Of a stretch of 64,000 nucleotides of DNA, positions 53,394 to 62,020 are shown piece by piece. Numbering within the stretch: position 1 is the stretch's first letter; the number at the start of each line of letters is the position of its first letter. Source of the DNA: Natronorubrum sediminis (lineage in GTDB: Archaea > Halobacteriota > Halobacteria > Halobacteriales > Natrialbaceae); contig NZ_FNWL01000004.1 in NCBI RefSeq assembly GCF_900108095.1, positions 124,001-188,000 on the forward strand, written 5' to 3'. The position numbers and the translations under genes are program-made. The notes under the pieces were generated by a model. The model searched no databases. It worked only from the letters and a program-made list of their open reading frames with translations, and was not told where the DNA came from.

Positions 53394-53411
53394 TTTTAGG
53401 CTGGCCTAAAA
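53394..53411 (-). promoter_or_regulatory. DtxR-type iron operator over the binding-protein promoter
   Basis: TTTTAGGCTGGCCTAAAA has arms TTTTAGGC and GCCTAAAA around two bases and lies between the TATA-like element and the start codon at 53387, where bound repressor would block transcription. Confidence 0.8.
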
Positions 53412-53536
53412 CACATATAGATTCCGATTATCTTAGAACCTGTTGCCAAAAAAGTGTGTCAGCAGGAGCTATTGGTTCGGCCTTCGCCCGATGCCCACGG
53501 GATTTCGGCCGGCCTAAACCTCTCCGCCCTCATCTT

Positions 53537-53552
53537 TTTAGGCTGCCCTAAA
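53537..53552. promoter_or_regulatory. Second DtxR-type palindrome pair
   Basis: TTTAGGCTGCCCTAAA (arms TTTAGG and CCTAAA around four bases) at 53537-53552, with a weaker one (TTTCGGCCGGCCTAAA) at 53503-53518, starts 34 bases apart. No start codon lies within 200 bases on either strand, so the target is unclear. Confidence 0.65.
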
Positions 53553-53717
53553 GAACCTGTCGATCCCGTCGATCGACCGAGAACGGTGGGTTCTGGAAAG
53601 GACTCACTGAAGCACTATCGAACCAACTGAATCAACGTACGGACTTATCGCAACCACGGCTGCCGATCGAACGGACGAGGACTCGTCGTAGCTCTTCTCG
53701 TCCGCTGGCAGTTGCGA

Positions 53718-53736
53718 CCCCCTTCACTTCGAGTCG
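53718..53736 (-). repeat. Origin-box-like motif upstream of methyltransferase
   Basis: Minus-strand CGACTCGAAGTGAAGGGGG, one of the dispersed copies. Confidence 0.6.
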
Positions 53737-53771
53737 AACGCGTTTTGATCGCCGAGCGTGAGCACTCGAGT

Positions 53772-54452
53772 ATGAGCGTTCGTGAGGAGTTCAACGAGTG
53801 GGCGACGAGCGGCCGCGACCGAGGGATGGAAGACCGGCACTGGCACACCGCGAAACACGTCCTCGCGCGGATGCCGGTGGAGGTTGGCGACACGATTCTC
53901 GACCTCGGATGCGGCAGCGGCTACGCCGGTCGGGCACTGCGGGATACGAAGGACGCGGGCCGTGTATACGGGCTCGACGGCTCACCCGAGATGGCACGCA
54001 ATGCGGCGGGGTACACCGACGACCCCGCCGTCGGCTTCCTCGTCGGTGATTTCGACGAGTTACCGTTCGCCGACGACTCGATCGACCACGTGTTCTCGAT
54101 GGAGGCGTTTTACTACGCAGCGGATCCACACCACACGCTCGAGGAAGTTGCGCGCGTGCTTCGTCCGGGCGGAACGTTCTACTGTGCGGTCAACTATTAC
54201 GAGGAAAACGTTCACTCTCACGAGTGGCAAGACAACATCTCGATCGAGATGACGCGCTGGGATCGCGACCAGTATCGCACCGCGTTCCGAGAGAGCGGAC
54301 TCGCAGTCGCCGAGCAGGACCACGTTCCGGATCGCGAGATCACGATCCCAGCCGAGGCCGAGTTCCCACTCGAGGAGTGGGACACGCGCGAAGCGATGGT
54401 CGAACGGTATCGAGAGCTTGGAACGTTACTCACCGTCGGCGTTTCGCCGTAA
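53772..54452 (+). CDS. Class I SAM-dependent methyltransferase
   Basis: A 226-residue methyltransferase. The SAM-binding motif I is ILDLGCGSGYAGRAL, motif II has VYGLDGSPEMARNA, motif III is VGDFDELPFADDSIDHVFSM, and the segment EEVARVLRPGGTFYCAVNYY completes the Rossmann-like core (Methyltransf_11 type). It has an extension with HSHEWQDNISIEMTRWDRDQ and a carboxy strand with the closing LLTVGVSP. The substrate is unknown; such proteins methylate small molecules, lipids or quinones. The start at 53772 was preferred over a frame start 20 codons earlier. It is alone on the plus strand, with a G-string motif 35 bases upstream. Confidence 0.88.
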   Translation: MSVREEFNEWATSGRDRGMEDRHWHTAKHVLARMPVEVGDTILDLGCGSGYAGRALRDTKDAGRVYGLDGSPEMARNAAGYTDDPAVGFLVGDFDELPFADDSIDHVFSMEAFYYAADPHHTLEEVARVLRPGGTFYCAVNYYEENVHSHEWQDNISIEMTRWDRDQYRTAFRESGLAVAEQDHVPDREITIPAEAEFPLEEWDTREAMVERYRELGTLLTVGVSP

Positions 54453-54552
54453 CGATCTGTCCGACCCGACCGATGACGCGACGAACCGACTCCTGCTCGA
54501 GACGTTCGGTGAGACGCCCCGCTATTTCGACTCGAGGCACCCCATCCGGCAA

Positions 54553-54570
54553 CCCCCTCGTTTCTACTCG
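54553..54570 (-). repeat. Origin-box-like motif, intergenic
   Basis: Minus-strand CGAGTAGAAACGAGGGGG in the 229-base gap after the methyltransferase. The gap contains no credible gene. Confidence 0.5.
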
Positions 54571-54681
54571 AACCCTGTCGCTTGTTGCGATTTTGCGTGT
54601 GCTCGGCGGACTCGAAACGGTCCCGACAGTCGAGGTCGAAGGTTCGAGCAGAAGCCGCCGTCAGCGAGGGTGACGGTCACG

Positions 54682-55275
54682 CTACTCGTTGCGTTCGCCG
54701 GCGGGAATCGTCACTTCGAGCCAGTTTTCTTCCGGCGGGAGGGGACAGTCGAACGTCTCGCTATAGGCACAAAACGGCGTGTACGCGATGTTGAAGTCGA
54801 CGGTAAGCTCGTCGCCGTCTTCGAGCCCCCGATCGGGGGCTAACTCCATGTACCGTCCGCCCTCGTAGCTCTGTTGACCGGTCGTCTTGTCTCGGAAGGG
54901 CACGAACAGCGGTTCGTCGTTGGGACTCTCGAGTTGGTAGGCTCCGAGTTCGTACGTCCCGTCCTCGAGTTCCTCGTCGGCTCGAGTGAGGTCGAACTCG
55001 AGGGTCGCGACGCGAAGATAGCGCATCTCTCTGCCCGCCGTCGTCTCCATCAGAACGACCTCGGGGTCGTCGTGGACGGTCGCCGTCGCGGTGACGCGAT
55101 AATCGAGGTCCGGTTCGAAGTACTCGAGTCCGTCGAACGTCTCGCGGTCTTCCGGCGGAACCGGTGATTGGGGATGTTCCGCGAAGAATTCGTCCTTTTC
55201 GGTGCGTTTCGACTCGAGTTCCTCGCGCCAGCGGTCGGCGTCGACGGCCGAATCAGAATCGTCAGGTTCGCTCAT
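54682..55275 (-). CDS. DUF1684 family protein
   Basis: A 197-residue DUF1684 protein. The amino-terminal RWREELESKRTEKDEFFAEH is the family start, followed by SPVPPEDRETFDGLEYFEPD, a region TFELTRADEELEDGTYELGA-like (LEFDLTRADEELEDGTYELGA split by one residue), then FVPFRDKTTGQQSYEGGRYM and the conserved end NIAYTPFCAYSETFDCPLPP, with three Cys or Pro-rich positions. Function is unknown, but in some genomes the domain is linked with acyl or peptide hydrolysis. The start at 55275 was chosen from the position of the family start. Confidence 0.85.
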   Translation of the reverse strand: MSEPDDSDSAVDADRWREELESKRTEKDEFFAEHPQSPVPPEDRETFDGLEYFEPDLDYRVTATATVHDDPEVVLMETTAGREMRYLRVATLEFDLTRADEELEDGTYELGAYQLESPNDEPLFVPFRDKTTGQQSYEGGRYMELAPDRGLEDGDELTVDFNIAYTPFCAYSETFDCPLPPEENWLEVTIPAGERNE

Positions 55276-55343
55276 ATCGGTACGAGGGTGGCAAAACGGG
55301 AATGGGTTGTGTTTCACCCGCGTCGGCGAGCCTGACGCGGCGG

Positions 55344-55583
55344 TTACTCTTTGATCGTGAGCACGCCGTTATTGACGGTGATGTCGCTGGCTTCGGGTGG
55401 CAGTTCGAACTCGAACTGCTCGTCGTCGGTCACGATGAGCGCGACGGAGTCGACAACGTCGATCGCGACGTTCTCACCGGTGTCGCCGAAGTCGACGGCG
55501 ATGATGCTTCCGTCGTCGTACTCCTGGGTGCGAACGACTACACCGTCTCGATCGACTTCGCGGAGGGACTTGGGGACTTTCAC
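55344..55583 (-). CDS. Small Hsp20-like protein, DUF7127-like
   Basis: A 79-residue protein beginning at a GTG (MKVPKSLREVDRDGVVVRTQ), with IIAVDFGDTGENVAIDVVDS and a closing FEFELPPEASDITVNNGVLT. The end, with ELP then NNGVLTI, is the signature of the alpha-crystallin/Hsp20 beta sandwich (usually ENGVLTV), so this is probably a minimal Hsp20-like domain, classed in haloarchaea as DUF7127 by my memory. It may act as a chaperone-like or regulatory protein. It is downstream of a weak promoter with a TATA-like element and divergent from the helicase gene. Confidence 0.75.
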   Translation of the reverse strand: MKVPKSLREVDRDGVVVRTQEYDDGSIIAVDFGDTGENVAIDVVDSVALIVTDDEQFEFELPPEASDITVNNGVLTIKE

Positions 55584-55796
55584 GTTTGTACTATGGCGCC
55601 CAGCACTGGTAAGGACTACGCCGGCAACGTCCAGCCGAAACGCTGAAATACGCGTCAGTTTTCCCTTCTCGAGGCTTCTTTCGGTAATCGATGGGGGGCG
55701 AGTACACTCGCACTCGAGCGCCACACCTTTATCAGCGATAAGGGAGCCAGTCTGGTTCGTCACAGCTATGGACGACCGACGACGAGTACGGAACCC

Positions 55797-58172
55797 ATGA
55801 CGGACTGGCGTTCGATCTTCGGCCACCGCGAGCCCTACGACGAGCAAGTCGACGGCATCGAATCCGCTATCGACACCGCTCGAGAGGACGGCTATACCGT
55901 CATCGAAGGGGCCTGTGGTACCGGGAAGACGATGATCGCGCTCACCGCCGGGATCGACCTCGTTCGCGACCCCGACACCGACTACGAGCGCGTCTTCGTT
56001 CTCACGAGCGTCAAACAGCAACTGCGCCAGTTCGAAACCGACCTCGAGACGATCAACGAGAATTTGCCCGACGACTGGAACCCCGTTTCGGGGCTCACGC
56101 TCGTCGGAAAGGCCGACGTCTGTCCGTACAACCGCGAGGGGAAAGCTGGCATCGACGACGGCAACGTCTACGACCGCTGTGAGACGCTCCGTGATCGAAC
56201 CCGCGACCTCACTGGCGAAGGCGGCGATACGACCGCACAGAACCTCGCCACACGCGCTCGCAGCCAACAGATCGGACTGGCGGATAGCGGCTCTCGTGGC
56301 GGCGGAACCAGCCAGTTCCTCGAGACCGCGGGCGAACCGACGCCGTATCCGCCAGCTCTCCCCGAGTACGGTGAGGGCGGCCCGGTAGGTGCCGAAATCG
56401 AGTACTGTCCGTTTTACGCGCAGTATCTCGAGGACCTCCCCGAGGATGGCAGCGATGGTGACGCAGTCGAAGCCGTCCCCTACGACTTCACCGAGGCGGG
56501 AATGCTCACGCCCGAAGACCTGGTCGCGCGCTCCGTCGCCCACGGAACCTGCCCGCACTCGGTGATGGGGGCCGTGTTGGGCCACGTCGAGGTCGTCATC
56601 GGAAACTACTACCACGCGTTCGATCCACAGACGACCGGGTCGTTCACCGGAGCGCTCCTCGACGACTCGACGTTCGTCGTCTGCGACGAGGCTCACATGT
56701 TAGAACCCCGCGTGCGCGATCTGGTCAGTGACGGCGTGGGAGACCGTACCCTCCGAGACGCCGAAGGCGAACTCTCTCGAGTCATCCAGCCGGTCAAGTT
56801 CGAACGTGAGGGCAGACAGGCACAGGGTGGCTCGAAGACGGCCGACGCGGACCTCGTCAGGGCGGAACTGAACGATAGCGACGTTACCTACGACGAACTC
56901 ACCCGAACGCTCGAGTTCGTCCAGGACGTTCGGAGCGAACTCGACCGACGAGTGACCGCGTTTCTCGACCGGAAACACAGGGGGTGGCAGTCGAATCTCG
57001 CGGAGCTCGACGATGCCGAGATTCCCCTCCGCGATCCGGCCGAGCCCGCGGAAGACGAACTGACAGAGTGGGCCCAAACGGAAGGGTACAGTGACGTCGA
57101 TTGGGTTCGTGTCGAATCCGTCGGTGCCGTCGTCGAGCGAATTTTGAACGAAGCCGAAGACGAAGACAGAACTCGCGCAGCCCCCACCGTCGGTCGCGTC
57201 CTGGGCGAGTGGTACCGTCGCGGTCACACCGACTACTTCCGAGAGATCGAACTCGAGCGCACGTGGGACGACACCGAGCCGGCCGATTCCTGGCGACGCG
57301 CGTACAACGCTCGTTTCTCCTTGCACAACTGCGTGCCGAGCGACGCCATCGGCGACCGACTCGCCTCCTTTGGCGGCGGCATCCTCATGAGCGCGACCCT
57401 CGAGCCGATGGACGCGTTTACCGACGTGACTGGCTTGCAGTACCTCGAGCGCGAAGAAGACCGGCCGGTCGTCGAACGACGCTACGGTCTCCACTTCCCG
57501 GCCGAAAACCGCGAGAGTTTCGCGGTCGCTGCGCCGAAGTTCACTTACGATAACCGCGGCCCTCCCGGGGACGAGAACCCGACTCGAACGCACTACGTGG
57601 ACGCCATATCGAAAGTCGGCCGGCTTCCCGGCAACGTTCTGGTCGGCATGCCGAGTTACGCCGAGGCCGACTGGACCGCCAGCGCGCTCGAGGACCGCCT
57701 CGAGAAACCCGTCTTACTCGACGCGGCGAGCGACGCCGAGACGACCCAGTCGCTTAAACGCGAGTTCTTCGACGGCGATGGGAAGGTTCTCGTCACGAGC
57801 CTCCGGGGAACGCTCACCGAGGGCGTCGATTACAGTGGCGACCGCCTCTCGGCGGCCGTCATCTGTGGCGTGCCGATCGTCAACACCTCGAGTCCGCGGA
57901 CGAAGGCGGTCCGACGGGCCTACGAGGACGAATTCGGCGACGGGTTCACCTACGCGCTCACGATTCCGGCGGTCAGAAAGGCTCGTCAGGCGATCGGACG
58001 CGTCATTCGCTCTCCACAGGATGTCGGCGTCCGCGTGCTCCTCGACGAACGGTACGCGCGCGATAGCTGGGATTCGGTTCGGCCGTTCCTCCCCGACGAC
58101 GGCGAGTTCCAGGCCGTCAGCCCGGATATGCTCGAGATGGGTCTCGATCGGATTCGGTCGCGTCTCGAGTAA
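55797..58172 (+). CDS. XPD/DinG-type superfamily 2 helicase with iron-sulfur cluster
   Basis: A 791-residue DEAD_2-type helicase. Walker A is EGACGTGKTMIAL (about residues 37-49); the cysteines in DVCPYNRE, YDRCETL, EYCPFYAQ and GTCPHSV mark the iron-sulfur cluster of XPD, Rad3 and DinG helicases; motif II is VVCDEAHMLE; motif III is GGILMSATLEPM; and motif VI is ARQAIGRVIRSPQD (arginine finger). The arch domain includes long helices. These proteins unwind DNA 5' to 3' in repair. Its carboxy half agrees with the family in length. An identical-strand T tract is not seen after the stop. Confidence 0.92.
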   Translation: MTDWRSIFGHREPYDEQVDGIESAIDTAREDGYTVIEGACGTGKTMIALTAGIDLVRDPDTDYERVFVLTSVKQQLRQFETDLETINENLPDDWNPVSGLTLVGKADVCPYNREGKAGIDDGNVYDRCETLRDRTRDLTGEGGDTTAQNLATRARSQQIGLADSGSRGGGTSQFLETAGEPTPYPPALPEYGEGGPVGAEIEYCPFYAQYLEDLPEDGSDGDAVEAVPYDFTEAGMLTPEDLVARSVAHGTCPHSVMGAVLGHVEVVIGNYYHAFDPQTTGSFTGALLDDSTFVVCDEAHMLEPRVRDLVSDGVGDRTLRDAEGELSRVIQPVKFEREGRQAQGGSKTADADLVRAELNDSDVTYDELTRTLEFVQDVRSELDRRVTAFLDRKHRGWQSNLAELDDAEIPLRDPAEPAEDELTEWAQTEGYSDVDWVRVESVGAVVERILNEAEDEDRTRAAPTVGRVLGEWYRRGHTDYFREIELERTWDDTEPADSWRRAYNARFSLHNCVPSDAIGDRLASFGGGILMSATLEPMDAFTDVTGLQYLEREEDRPVVERRYGLHFPAENRESFAVAAPKFTYDNRGPPGDENPTRTHYVDAISKVGRLPGNVLVGMPSYAEADWTASALEDRLEKPVLLDAASDAETTQSLKREFFDGDGKVLVTSLRGTLTEGVDYSGDRLSAAVICGVPIVNTSSPRTKAVRRAYEDEFGDGFTYALTIPAVRKARQAIGRVIRSPQDVGVRVLLDERYARDSWDSVRPFLPDDGEFQAVSPDMLEMGLDRIRSRLE

Positions 58173-58218
58173 GCCGTCGGACCCACCGACGTCGGTCTCG
58201 TTTCGACCGTTCGAGTCG

Positions 58219-58530
58219 TTATTCGGACTGACGAATCGTGACGGTGGTCGTCATCGACGTCTCGGCGTACAGCGAGTACAGGACGATTCCGAACCCGCCA
58301 GCGGTGAACGAACTCTGAATCGTGACGCCGAGGGCGACGTTGTCACCGAGGAGGTGGACGAACGCGCCGAAGACCGACCCGGCGACGATGAAGCTAAACC
58401 CGATCGCGAGCGCTCGCAATGCGCCAGACCCAGTCCGACGAAAGGCGCGGTAGGCGAGTAACGCGACGGCCCCGCCTGTGAGGACCGTTGCGGTGTTCGC
58501 GACCGCGATGAGGAGAACGTACTCGTCCAT
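58219..58530 (-). CDS. Small membrane protein, DUF7521-like
   Basis: A 103-residue protein with three hydrophobic helices (LLIAVANTATVLTGGAVALL, LAIGFSFIVAGSVFGAFVHL and QSSFTAGGFGIVLYSLYAET), matching the size and layout of a haloarchaeal membrane protein class named DUF7521. The central helix pair has the loop RRTGSGALRALAIGF. Function is unknown; similar genes are often paired with transcription regulators, but none is adjacent here. The gene lies between the helicase and the thiamine-type binding protein. Confidence 0.7.
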   Translation of the reverse strand: MDEYVLLIAVANTATVLTGGAVALLAYRAFRRTGSGALRALAIGFSFIVAGSVFGAFVHLLGDNVALGVTIQSSFTAGGFGIVLYSLYAETSMTTTVTIRQSE

Positions 58531-58593
58531 ACTGCTGGTGAGTACGCCGCCGTGCTCGAATGTACCGATTGCCGCGTGAGAAACGAGCAGTGA

Positions 58594-59733
58594 CTACTCG
58601 TTCTCGAGGACGTCGTCGCCGACGCGGTCGTCCCACTCCTCGAGCCAGTCGGTGACAGTCCCCTCGAGGTCGTCGTAGCCCAGCGCGACGGGATCGGACG
58701 GTTCGCGAGCGATGCCGTCGAACGCCGAGTCGGTGTCGATGCCGTCGATGACGGGGAACTGGAGATTTCGGTGAGCGAGTTCGGATTGGGCTTCTTCTGT
58801 GAGGATCGTGCTGAGAAAGCCGTAGGCGAGATCGGGTTCGGTCGCCTCCTCGAAGATCCCCATTCCCTCGGGGAGCGCGTACCCTTCGTCGTCCAGAAAT
58901 GCGACCTGGTGGCGAGTCGTGTCGTCTGCTTCTCTGGCGGCGAAGGCGGGATCGGTCGAGTACGAGACGACCATCGGGCGCTCCTCCTCGAGGTAGCCGT
59001 CGACGTAGGAATCGCTCCAGGATCGGCGGACGTCGACGCCGGCGTCGACGAGGTCTTCCCACCACTCGAAGGCCTCGGATTCACCCATCGCGTCGATCGT
59101 CCACAGGAAGAAAGCCTGTCCCGGGTTGGACGTTCGCGGATCCTGTGCGAGGAGGGTTTCCTCGTACTCGCCGTCCAACAGCTCGTCGAACGTCTCCGGC
59201 CCTTCGAGTTCGTTCCCGTCGTACACGAGGTTCACGAAGCCCGTGTCGAACGGCAGTGCCCGTCCGTGTGGATCACCGAACTCGTACTCGTCTTGGATTT
59301 CGTCGACGCCCTCGACTCGCTCGAGATTGAGTTCGCGAAGGAGTCTCCCTTCCTCGATTCGCTCGTCGATTCGTGTGAGGTCGCCGACGGTAAAGCCAAA
59401 GAGCACGTCGACGTCGATCTGGCCGCTGTACTCCGAGCGGCGAATGTAGTGGTCGACGCCGCCGTTTGGAACCACCCACTCGAGTTCGGCGTCGGGGAAC
59501 TCCTCCGTAAACGCCTCCTCGAGCCACTCGCCGGCCGGGTTCGGGCCTTCGACCATCGACCGGTACGTCGCGACCCTGAGCGTGCTGTCGTATCGCGGTT
59601 CGTCGGGCTCTGGATCGCCGTCGTCGCCGTTCGGTGGCTCGTCGTCCCCGTTTCGCGTCAGACAGCCGGCGAGTCCAGCCGTGGCTCCCGTCCCGACGCC
59701 GCCGAGGGCACGAACGACCGTCCGGCGTTTCAT
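58594..59733 (-). CDS. Thiamine-type ABC transporter substrate-binding lipoprotein
   Basis: A 379-residue extracellular binding protein with a signal MKRRTVVRALGGVGTGATAG ending in LAGC, then a Pro/Asp/Gly-rich spacer. The mature part begins STLRVATYRSMVEGPNPAGE and includes VDVLFGFTVGDLTRIDERIE, FDTGFVNLVYDGNELEGPET and the tail YALPEGMGIFEEATEPDLAY, matching thiamine-binding TbpA-type proteins. Thiamine or a phosphorylated form is the likely substrate. No thiamine permease or ATPase gene is in the window, so it is an orphan. The start is supported by the signal. Confidence 0.82.
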   Translation of the reverse strand: MKRRTVVRALGGVGTGATAGLAGCLTRNGDDEPPNGDDGDPEPDEPRYDSTLRVATYRSMVEGPNPAGEWLEEAFTEEFPDAELEWVVPNGGVDHYIRRSEYSGQIDVDVLFGFTVGDLTRIDERIEEGRLLRELNLERVEGVDEIQDEYEFGDPHGRALPFDTGFVNLVYDGNELEGPETFDELLDGEYEETLLAQDPRTSNPGQAFFLWTIDAMGESEAFEWWEDLVDAGVDVRRSWSDSYVDGYLEEERPMVVSYSTDPAFAAREADDTTRHQVAFLDDEGYALPEGMGIFEEATEPDLAYGFLSTILTEEAQSELAHRNLQFPVIDGIDTDSAFDGIAREPSDPVALGYDDLEGTVTDWLEEWDDRVGDDVLENE

Positions 59734-59857
59734 CCTGCGAGACTACGTAGTGAAGACGTAAGTCTCGTTCCCAACCAATCGAATCTCAAATATATCTGCT
59801 TGAAGACAATAACGGGCTCGAGTGACGGCCCCGAACCCGTTCGCGACGTCGTCCTCG

Positions 59858-61216
59858 TCACTCGTATCGGAGCGCGTCGATCGGATCCGTTCGCGCCGCT
59901 CGCCAGGCCGGATACAGGCCCGAGAGGATTCCGACGAGGACGCCGACGGCAATCGCCAGCGCGACGTATTCGTAGGGGTAGACCAGCGGCAGATCGATGT
60001 ACCAGACGCCGAGATAGCCCGCGGCGAGACCGAGTATCGTGCCGATGATCGCTCCGACGACGCCGAGGATCACTGCTTCGGCGAGGAATAACCCCAGAAT
60101 CTCTCGGTTTTGGGCCCCGACAGCCTTCATGATCCCGATTTCGCGGGTTCGTTCGGTGACGGAGACGAGCATGATGTTCGCGATGCCGATGGAGCCGACG
60201 AGCAACGAGAGCGCGGCGATGCCGACGATGAAGTTCTGTAGGAGGCCCAACACGTCCTCGAGTTGCTGGAGCAACTCCGTACTCGTCTGTAACGTCATCT
60301 CGAGGTCCTCGTCGAGCAATTCACCGGCGTCGGAGTCCTCGCTCTCGAGGTAGGTAGTCGCACTCTCCTGGGCGCGATCGATCGCTTCCTCGTCAGCCGA
60401 TTCGGCTTCGACGACGATGGCGAGGAAGCGGGCGTCTGCCATCGCCTGATCGTCCTCCTCGCCGTTCTCGCCAGCATTCTCGTCGGTAGCTTCGCCCCCT
60501 TCGGTGCCCTCCCCGCCGGCGGCGTCGCCGTCACCGCCGGCCTCGCCTCCGGGGAGGTCCCCGGCAGCGTCTTCGGTGTAGTAGGGGTCCGTCGGGACGT
60601 ACACTCGCGGCGACGGCTCGAAGCCCTCGAAGGGACTCAGCCCCTCCGACGTTTCGGTGATGCCGACGACGGTGACGCTGGTCTGCTCGCCGCCCTGTAA
60701 CGCGACGGTCAGTTCGTCGCCGATCTCGAGATCCTCCTCGAACTGGCCGGCGACGGCGGGATTGACGACCGCCTCGCGTTCGCCCTGTTCGAACTGTCGG
60801 CCCTCCTCGAGCGTGTCGTCTCTGATGTACGTCGGCCCGGCCGCGACCAGCGCGTCGCTCTGTGGAGAGAGTTCGTCCTCGTAGACGAGCGCCTGCGTCG
60901 AAATCGGCATGTAGCCGTAGGCGGCGTCGATATCCTCGTCGTCGGAGAGCGTCTCGAGGTCGTCCTCACTGAAGACGGGTTGGGCACCGGCCAGCGGGCC
61001 GCCCTCGGTGTCGGGGTCGCTCGCCCAGCCGTAGCTATTTCGCTGGTCGTCGGGGCTAATGTCGCCGATGACGCCCGCCTGCAGGCTCGCTCCAAGCGTG
61101 ACGAACGCGATCACGGCTGCGATGCCGATGACGATGCCGAGCGTCGTCAGCGACGAGCGAAGTTTGTGCCCTCGAATCGACCGCCAGGCGAGCGCCAGAC
61201 TCGCACCGGGACGCAT
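59858..61216 (-). CDS. ABC transporter permease, MacB/FtsX type
   Basis: A 452-residue permease of the MacB class. One helix at the start (LTTLGIVIGIAAVIAFVTLG, residues about 22-41) is followed by a large extracytoplasmic domain (MacB_PCD) that contains a Gly/Glu/Ala-rich low-complexity insertion (GGEAGGDGDAAGGEGTEGGE and beyond), then three helices in the FtsX arrangement (FIVGIAALSLLVGSIGIANI, AVILGVVGAIIGTILGLAAG, VALAIAVGVLVGILSGLYPA). The start overlaps the ATPase stop by one base. Such systems export lipoproteins, peptides or macrolide-like substrates. Confidence 0.9.
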   Translation of the reverse strand: MRPGASLALAWRSIRGHKLRSSLTTLGIVIGIAAVIAFVTLGASLQAGVIGDISPDDQRNSYGWASDPDTEGGPLAGAQPVFSEDDLETLSDDEDIDAAYGYMPISTQALVYEDELSPQSDALVAAGPTYIRDDTLEEGRQFEQGEREAVVNPAVAGQFEEDLEIGDELTVALQGGEQTSVTVVGITETSEGLSPFEGFEPSPRVYVPTDPYYTEDAAGDLPGGEAGGDGDAAGGEGTEGGEATDENAGENGEEDDQAMADARFLAIVVEAESADEEAIDRAQESATTYLESEDSDAGELLDEDLEMTLQTSTELLQQLEDVLGLLQNFIVGIAALSLLVGSIGIANIMLVSVTERTREIGIMKAVGAQNREILGLFLAEAVILGVVGAIIGTILGLAAGYLGVWYIDLPLVYPYEYVALAIAVGVLVGILSGLYPAWRAARTDPIDALRYE

Positions 61217-61977
61217 CAGTGGCCTCCGTGTACGCCGCTTCGATCGTCCGTGCCGTCGGATTCCTCGAGCGACTCGACGTCCTCGAGCGTTCCATCGAGC
61301 AGGTGAACGATCCGTTCGGCGTGGGTGGCGACGTGGCGTTCGTGGGTCACGACGACCATCGTCGTCCCGGCCTCGTGGAACTCGGCGAACAGTTCGAGCA
61401 CGTTCGCGCCGGTTTCGGTGTCCAGATTGCCCGTCGGCTCGTCGGCGAGGATGAGTTCGGGTTCGTTGACGAGCGCTCGAGCCAGCGCCACCCGCTGTCG
61501 CTGCCCGCCGGAGAGTTCATTCGGGAGGTGGTCCGCTCGATCCGCGAGGCCGACGCGCTCGAGCAACGCACTCGCTCGTTCACGGCGTTCCGCTCGGCCA
61601 ATGTTTCGAAACAGCTGTGGCATCGCCACGTTCTCGAGGGCGGACAGGCGCGGCATGAGGTTGAACGTCTGGAAGACGAAGCCGACGGTCGTCCCGCGGA
61701 GGGTCGTTCGCTCGGCGTCGCTCAGACTGCCAACGTCGCGGCCGTCAACCACGACGGTGCCACTCGTCGGCGTGTCGAGACAGCCAACGAGGTTCATCAA
61801 CGTCGACTTGCCGGAGCCACTCGGGCCCATGATCGCCGTGTACGACCCTCGCGGAATCTCGAGTGAGACGCCGTCGAGCGCGTGAACTGGCTCACCGAGG
61901 TGGTAGGTCTTGTGGACGTTCTGGAGGGAGACTGCCGACCCGGAGTCACCGGTAGTCGCTGGGTCCGATGTCGCCAT
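61216..61977 (-). CDS. ABC transporter ATP-binding protein, MacB/LolD type
   Basis: A 253-residue ATPase of the LolD/MacB class. Walker A is GPSGSGKST, the Q-loop is FVFQTFNLMPRL, the signature LSGGQRQRVALARAL, Walker B LILADEPTGNLD, and the switch histidine VVVTHERH. The start MATSDPATTGDSG was preferred over a more distal in-frame Met at 62013, which lies in poor sequence. It forms a pair with the downstream permease through a one-base overlap and probably serves as its motor. Confidence 0.93.
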   Translation of the reverse strand: MATSDPATTGDSGSAVSLQNVHKTYHLGEPVHALDGVSLEIPRGSYTAIMGPSGSGKSTLMNLVGCLDTPTSGTVVVDGRDVGSLSDAERTTLRGTTVGFVFQTFNLMPRLSALENVAMPQLFRNIGRAERRERASALLERVGLADRADHLPNELSGGQRQRVALARALVNEPELILADEPTGNLDTETGANVLELFAEFHEAGTTMVVVTHERHVATHAERIVHLLDGTLEDVESLEESDGTDDRSGVHGGH

Positions 61978-62020
61978 GGGTGTCCGACCACAGCGGGGGC
62001 GAAAAAGGTTCAAGTGACTC

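Larger units (their letters stand above)
53388..53771. promoter_or_regulatory. Iron-regulated intergenic region between binding protein and methyltransferase
   Basis: This 384-base gap has no normal gene. On the left it holds the operator of the binding protein (53394-53411) and its TATA-like TCTATATG (about 53413-53420, minus). Farther right are two more palindromes (53503-53518 imperfect, 53537-53552 perfect), and at 53718-53736 an origin-box-like motif on the minus strand. The methyltransferase start is at 53772. Confidence 0.55.

Noticed and set aside
55344-56696. 450-residue minus-strand frame covering the small Hsp20-like gene and part of the helicase
   Set aside because: Only the last 79 codons look like a real gene; the rest is antisense to the XPD-type helicase.
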